A stretch of 64,000 nt of DNA from Rhodobacterales bacterium (GTDB lineage Bacteria; Pseudomonadota; Alphaproteobacteria; Rhizobiales; Stappiaceae). Position 1 is the first letter of the stretch. The number at the start of each line of letters is the position of its first letter. The notes beneath the pieces are model-generated. The model worked only from the letters and a program-made list of their open reading frames with translations, did not search any database and was not told where the DNA came from. Positions 62,761 to 64,000 of the stretch are shown here, piece after piece. The stretch lies in assembly GCA_008107755.1 (NCBI GenBank), contig VIRH01000065.1, positions 186,001-250,000 on the forward strand, written 5' to 3'. A program made the translations under genes and the position numbers.

Positions 62761-63162
62761 ATGACGCAGGACACACTGACAAAAGGCGAGTCGATCACCT
62801 TCCGCAAAACCATGAGCGTGGCGGAGCAGGGGTTCTTTACTGGCATCTCCGGCAATCTCGGCGGGCTTTATGTGGATCGCCGCCAGGCGCAGTCGCTGGG
62901 ACTTGCAGACATGGCGGTTTTCGAGCTCGCTGCCGGCGCTCTCTTCAGCACCGCGCTGGCCCGGCTGGCGGGAAACGGCTGGCGCATTTCGGCGATATCC
63001 TTCCGCTTCAGCCGCGCCCTCGTCCTTGGCGAAACGCTTGCGGCGACGGCGACCCTGGAAACGGTCGGCGACACTCTGGCCTTCGATCTCTCCGGGGCCG
63101 TGGGGGATGACATCGTGATCGAAGGCGAGGCATCGATGGCGCCCGTGGCCAGCAATGTATGA
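62761..63162 (+). CDS. MaoC-like/hotdog-fold protein
   Basis: 133 residues: ITFRKTMSVAEQGFFTGISG, ISAISFRFSRALVLGETL and a beta-rich end. It resembles the MaoC dehydratase fold but is shorter, and the usual D...H hydratase pair is not clearly present. It overlaps the next hotdog gene by 8 bp, so the two may form a heterodimer. Confidence 0.75.
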   Translation: MTQDTLTKGESITFRKTMSVAEQGFFTGISGNLGGLYVDRRQAQSLGLADMAVFELAAGALFSTALARLAGNGWRISAISFRFSRALVLGETLAATATLETVGDTLAFDLSGAVGDDIVIEGEASMAPVASNV

Positions 63163-63589
63163 CATCCGGCAGATCGACGAGCTTTCCGTTGGAGACAGCG
63201 TCACGGTTTCCAAGACCGTAACGGAGGCCGACGGGGCGATGTACATCGCCGCAACTGGTGACTTCGGTCCGGTTCACGTGGACGAGGAATATGCCTCCGG
63301 CACCCGTTTTGGCGAACGCCTGGCGCCGGGCATCCTGGTTGCCGGCATATGCACCTCCGTGCTGACCGCCGAACTTGTCGGGACGCTCGGCGTCTCGATC
63401 CGCGACAGCTTCTGGTTCACCGGAGCCGTGCGCTATGGAGACACCATCACGTTCGATATCTGGATTTCCTCGAAGGACGAGGAAAACCGGACCGTGGACT
63501 GGCAGGCATCTGCCCGCAACGAGGAGGGCGTCGAGGTTCTGAAGGTGGACGCCACGTTGAAATTTCCCCGAAAGAAAGTGACGACATGA
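63155..63589 (+). CDS. MaoC-family acyl dehydratase
   Basis: 144 residues: SVTVSKTVTEADGAMYIAAT, then GDFGPVHVDEEYASGTRFGE (the hydratase D...H motif, GDFGPVHVD), LAPGILVAG and GAVRYGDTITFDI. An R-specific enoyl-CoA hydratase type. It ends in an ATGA overlap with the lyase gene. Confidence 0.88.
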   Translation: MYDIRQIDELSVGDSVTVSKTVTEADGAMYIAATGDFGPVHVDEEYASGTRFGERLAPGILVAGICTSVLTAELVGTLGVSIRDSFWFTGAVRYGDTITFDIWISSKDEENRTVDWQASARNEEGVEVLKVDATLKFPRKKVTT

Positions 63590-64000
63590 CCCTGACCGGC
63601 AAGGATCTTCGCGGCATCACGGTTGCCACCGTTCTGCCTTTCGCTGAAGATGGAGCGATCGACTGGGACGGCTATGCCGCAGTGCTTGACCACTGCGCCC
63701 GGCCCGAGACGACCGACTGCGTCTTCGTCAACGGCCACGCCGGCGAAGCGACCGCCCTGACCGACGGTGAGAGGGCGGACGTCATCCGCCGCACGCGCGA
63801 CCATATCGGCAAGGACCGGCCGCTTCTTGCAGGGGTGGTGCCCACCGGCCTGCCGGATGCGCTTCGCCAGGCCGAGGCCGCTCGGGAGGCGGGGGCAGAC
63901 GTGGCCGTGATCTTTCCCGCTGAAGCGCTCGGCGGCGGCAATGCGGCGACACCGGCGGCTGTGAAGCTGTTCGAGACGCTTGGCCGTGAGCTGCAGATGC
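63586..64000 (+). CDS. DapA/NanA-family lyase, N-terminal part (cut by the window end)
   Basis: 138 residues visible: LRGITVATVLPFAEDGAIDW, then FVNGHAGEATALTDGERADV (a variant of the GTTGE loop) and VIRRTRDHIGKDRPLLAGVV. This is a class I (Schiff-base) pyruvate-dependent aldolase/dehydratase barrel. Its catalytic Lys would lie beyond 64000. In this operon it may cleave or dehydrate a hydroxy-keto acid before or after CoA activation. Confidence 0.85.
   Translation, partial: MTLTGKDLRGITVATVLPFAEDGAIDWDGYAAVLDHCARPETTDCVFVNGHAGEATALTDGERADVIRRTRDHIGKDRPLLAGVVPTGLPDALRQAEAAREAGADVAVIFPAEALGGGNAATPAAVKLFETLGRELQM

Noticed and set aside
60313..63246. 977-codon minus-strand open frame
   Set aside because: It is antisense to the CoA-transferase/acyl-CoA dehydrogenase operon, has low-complexity composition and no domain. 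High-G+C shadow.
1..64000. CRISPR arrays, tRNA or rRNA genes
   Set aside because: No regularly spaced repeats, cloverleaf-like ends or rRNA-like stretches were seen on either strand.

Overview
The window reads as part of a repABC secondary replicon (plasmid or chromid) from an alphaproteobacterium, probably Hyphomicrobiales (Rhizobium/Agrobacterium or Stappiaceae-like). The support is a complete repA-repB-repC operon (14046-17858), a MucR/Ros zinc-finger regulator, a protein resembling the plasmid-borne RHE_PE00001 family, high G+C coding, and a gene content dominated by solute importers, catabolic enzymes and GntR-type regulators. No rRNA, tRNA, ribosomal protein or CRISPR array was seen.

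Layout. 1-6.1 kb: two HpcH/HpaI aldolases flanking a GntR/FCD regulator, a PoxB-type pyruvate dehydrogenase frameshifted in a 7-C run, and an AraC/DUF2000/LysE cluster. 6.2-13.5 kb: a sugar catabolic locus with galactonate dehydratase, a GntR regulator, an AraFGH-type ABC importer, a mutarotase and an SDR dehydrogenase; together these look like the upper De Ley-Doudoroff galactose route. 14.0-17.9 kb: repABC with a probable counter-transcript region and a probable oriV inside repC. 17.9-24.7 kb: a decayed, mobile-element-rich stretch with a LysR remnant, a VOC gene, an IS30-type transposase, a sulfotransferase, a glycosyltransferase-like gene, an IS3 remnant, an autotransporter barrel remnant, and a complete IS3 element whose 26-bp ends and 3-bp target duplication can be placed.

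24.7-31.0 kb: a TIM-barrel isomerase/epimerase and a complete ABC importer, divergent from a ROK regulator. 31.1-36.4 kb: a lipoprotein, a PDC-lactonase-like amidohydrolase, a HutC-type GntR and a TctCBA transporter. 36.6-46.5 kb: the most interesting locus. It holds a dipeptide-type ABC importer, a stand-alone AroM protein, a regulator made of an AroM domain fused to a LuxR-type HTH, a DUF917 protein and a hydantoinase/oxoprolinase-type protein. Two near-identical 20-bp palindromes (TATAGGGG-N4-CCCCTATA type) lie at the two promoter regions of this locus.

46.7-50.6 kb: a GntR gene with a frameshifted tail and a two-component system in which the histidine kinase is fused in frame to a chemoreceptor signalling domain and the response regulator has lost its normal start. 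50.7-54.4 kb: a TIM-barrel protein, an SDR, a GntR regulator and a class 1 fructose-1,6-bisphosphatase. 55.5-60.1 kb: MucR, a ParDE-type toxin-antitoxin pair, a tyrosine recombinase and the RHE_PE00001-like protein, which look like maintenance and mobility functions. 60.3-64 kb: a tight operon of CoA-transferase, acyl-CoA dehydrogenase, two hotdog dehydratases and a DapA-family lyase, cut by the window end.

Most blocks share one plan: importer, a few enzymes and a local regulator. The replicon therefore looks like a carrier of catabolic modules, with recombination scars between them.
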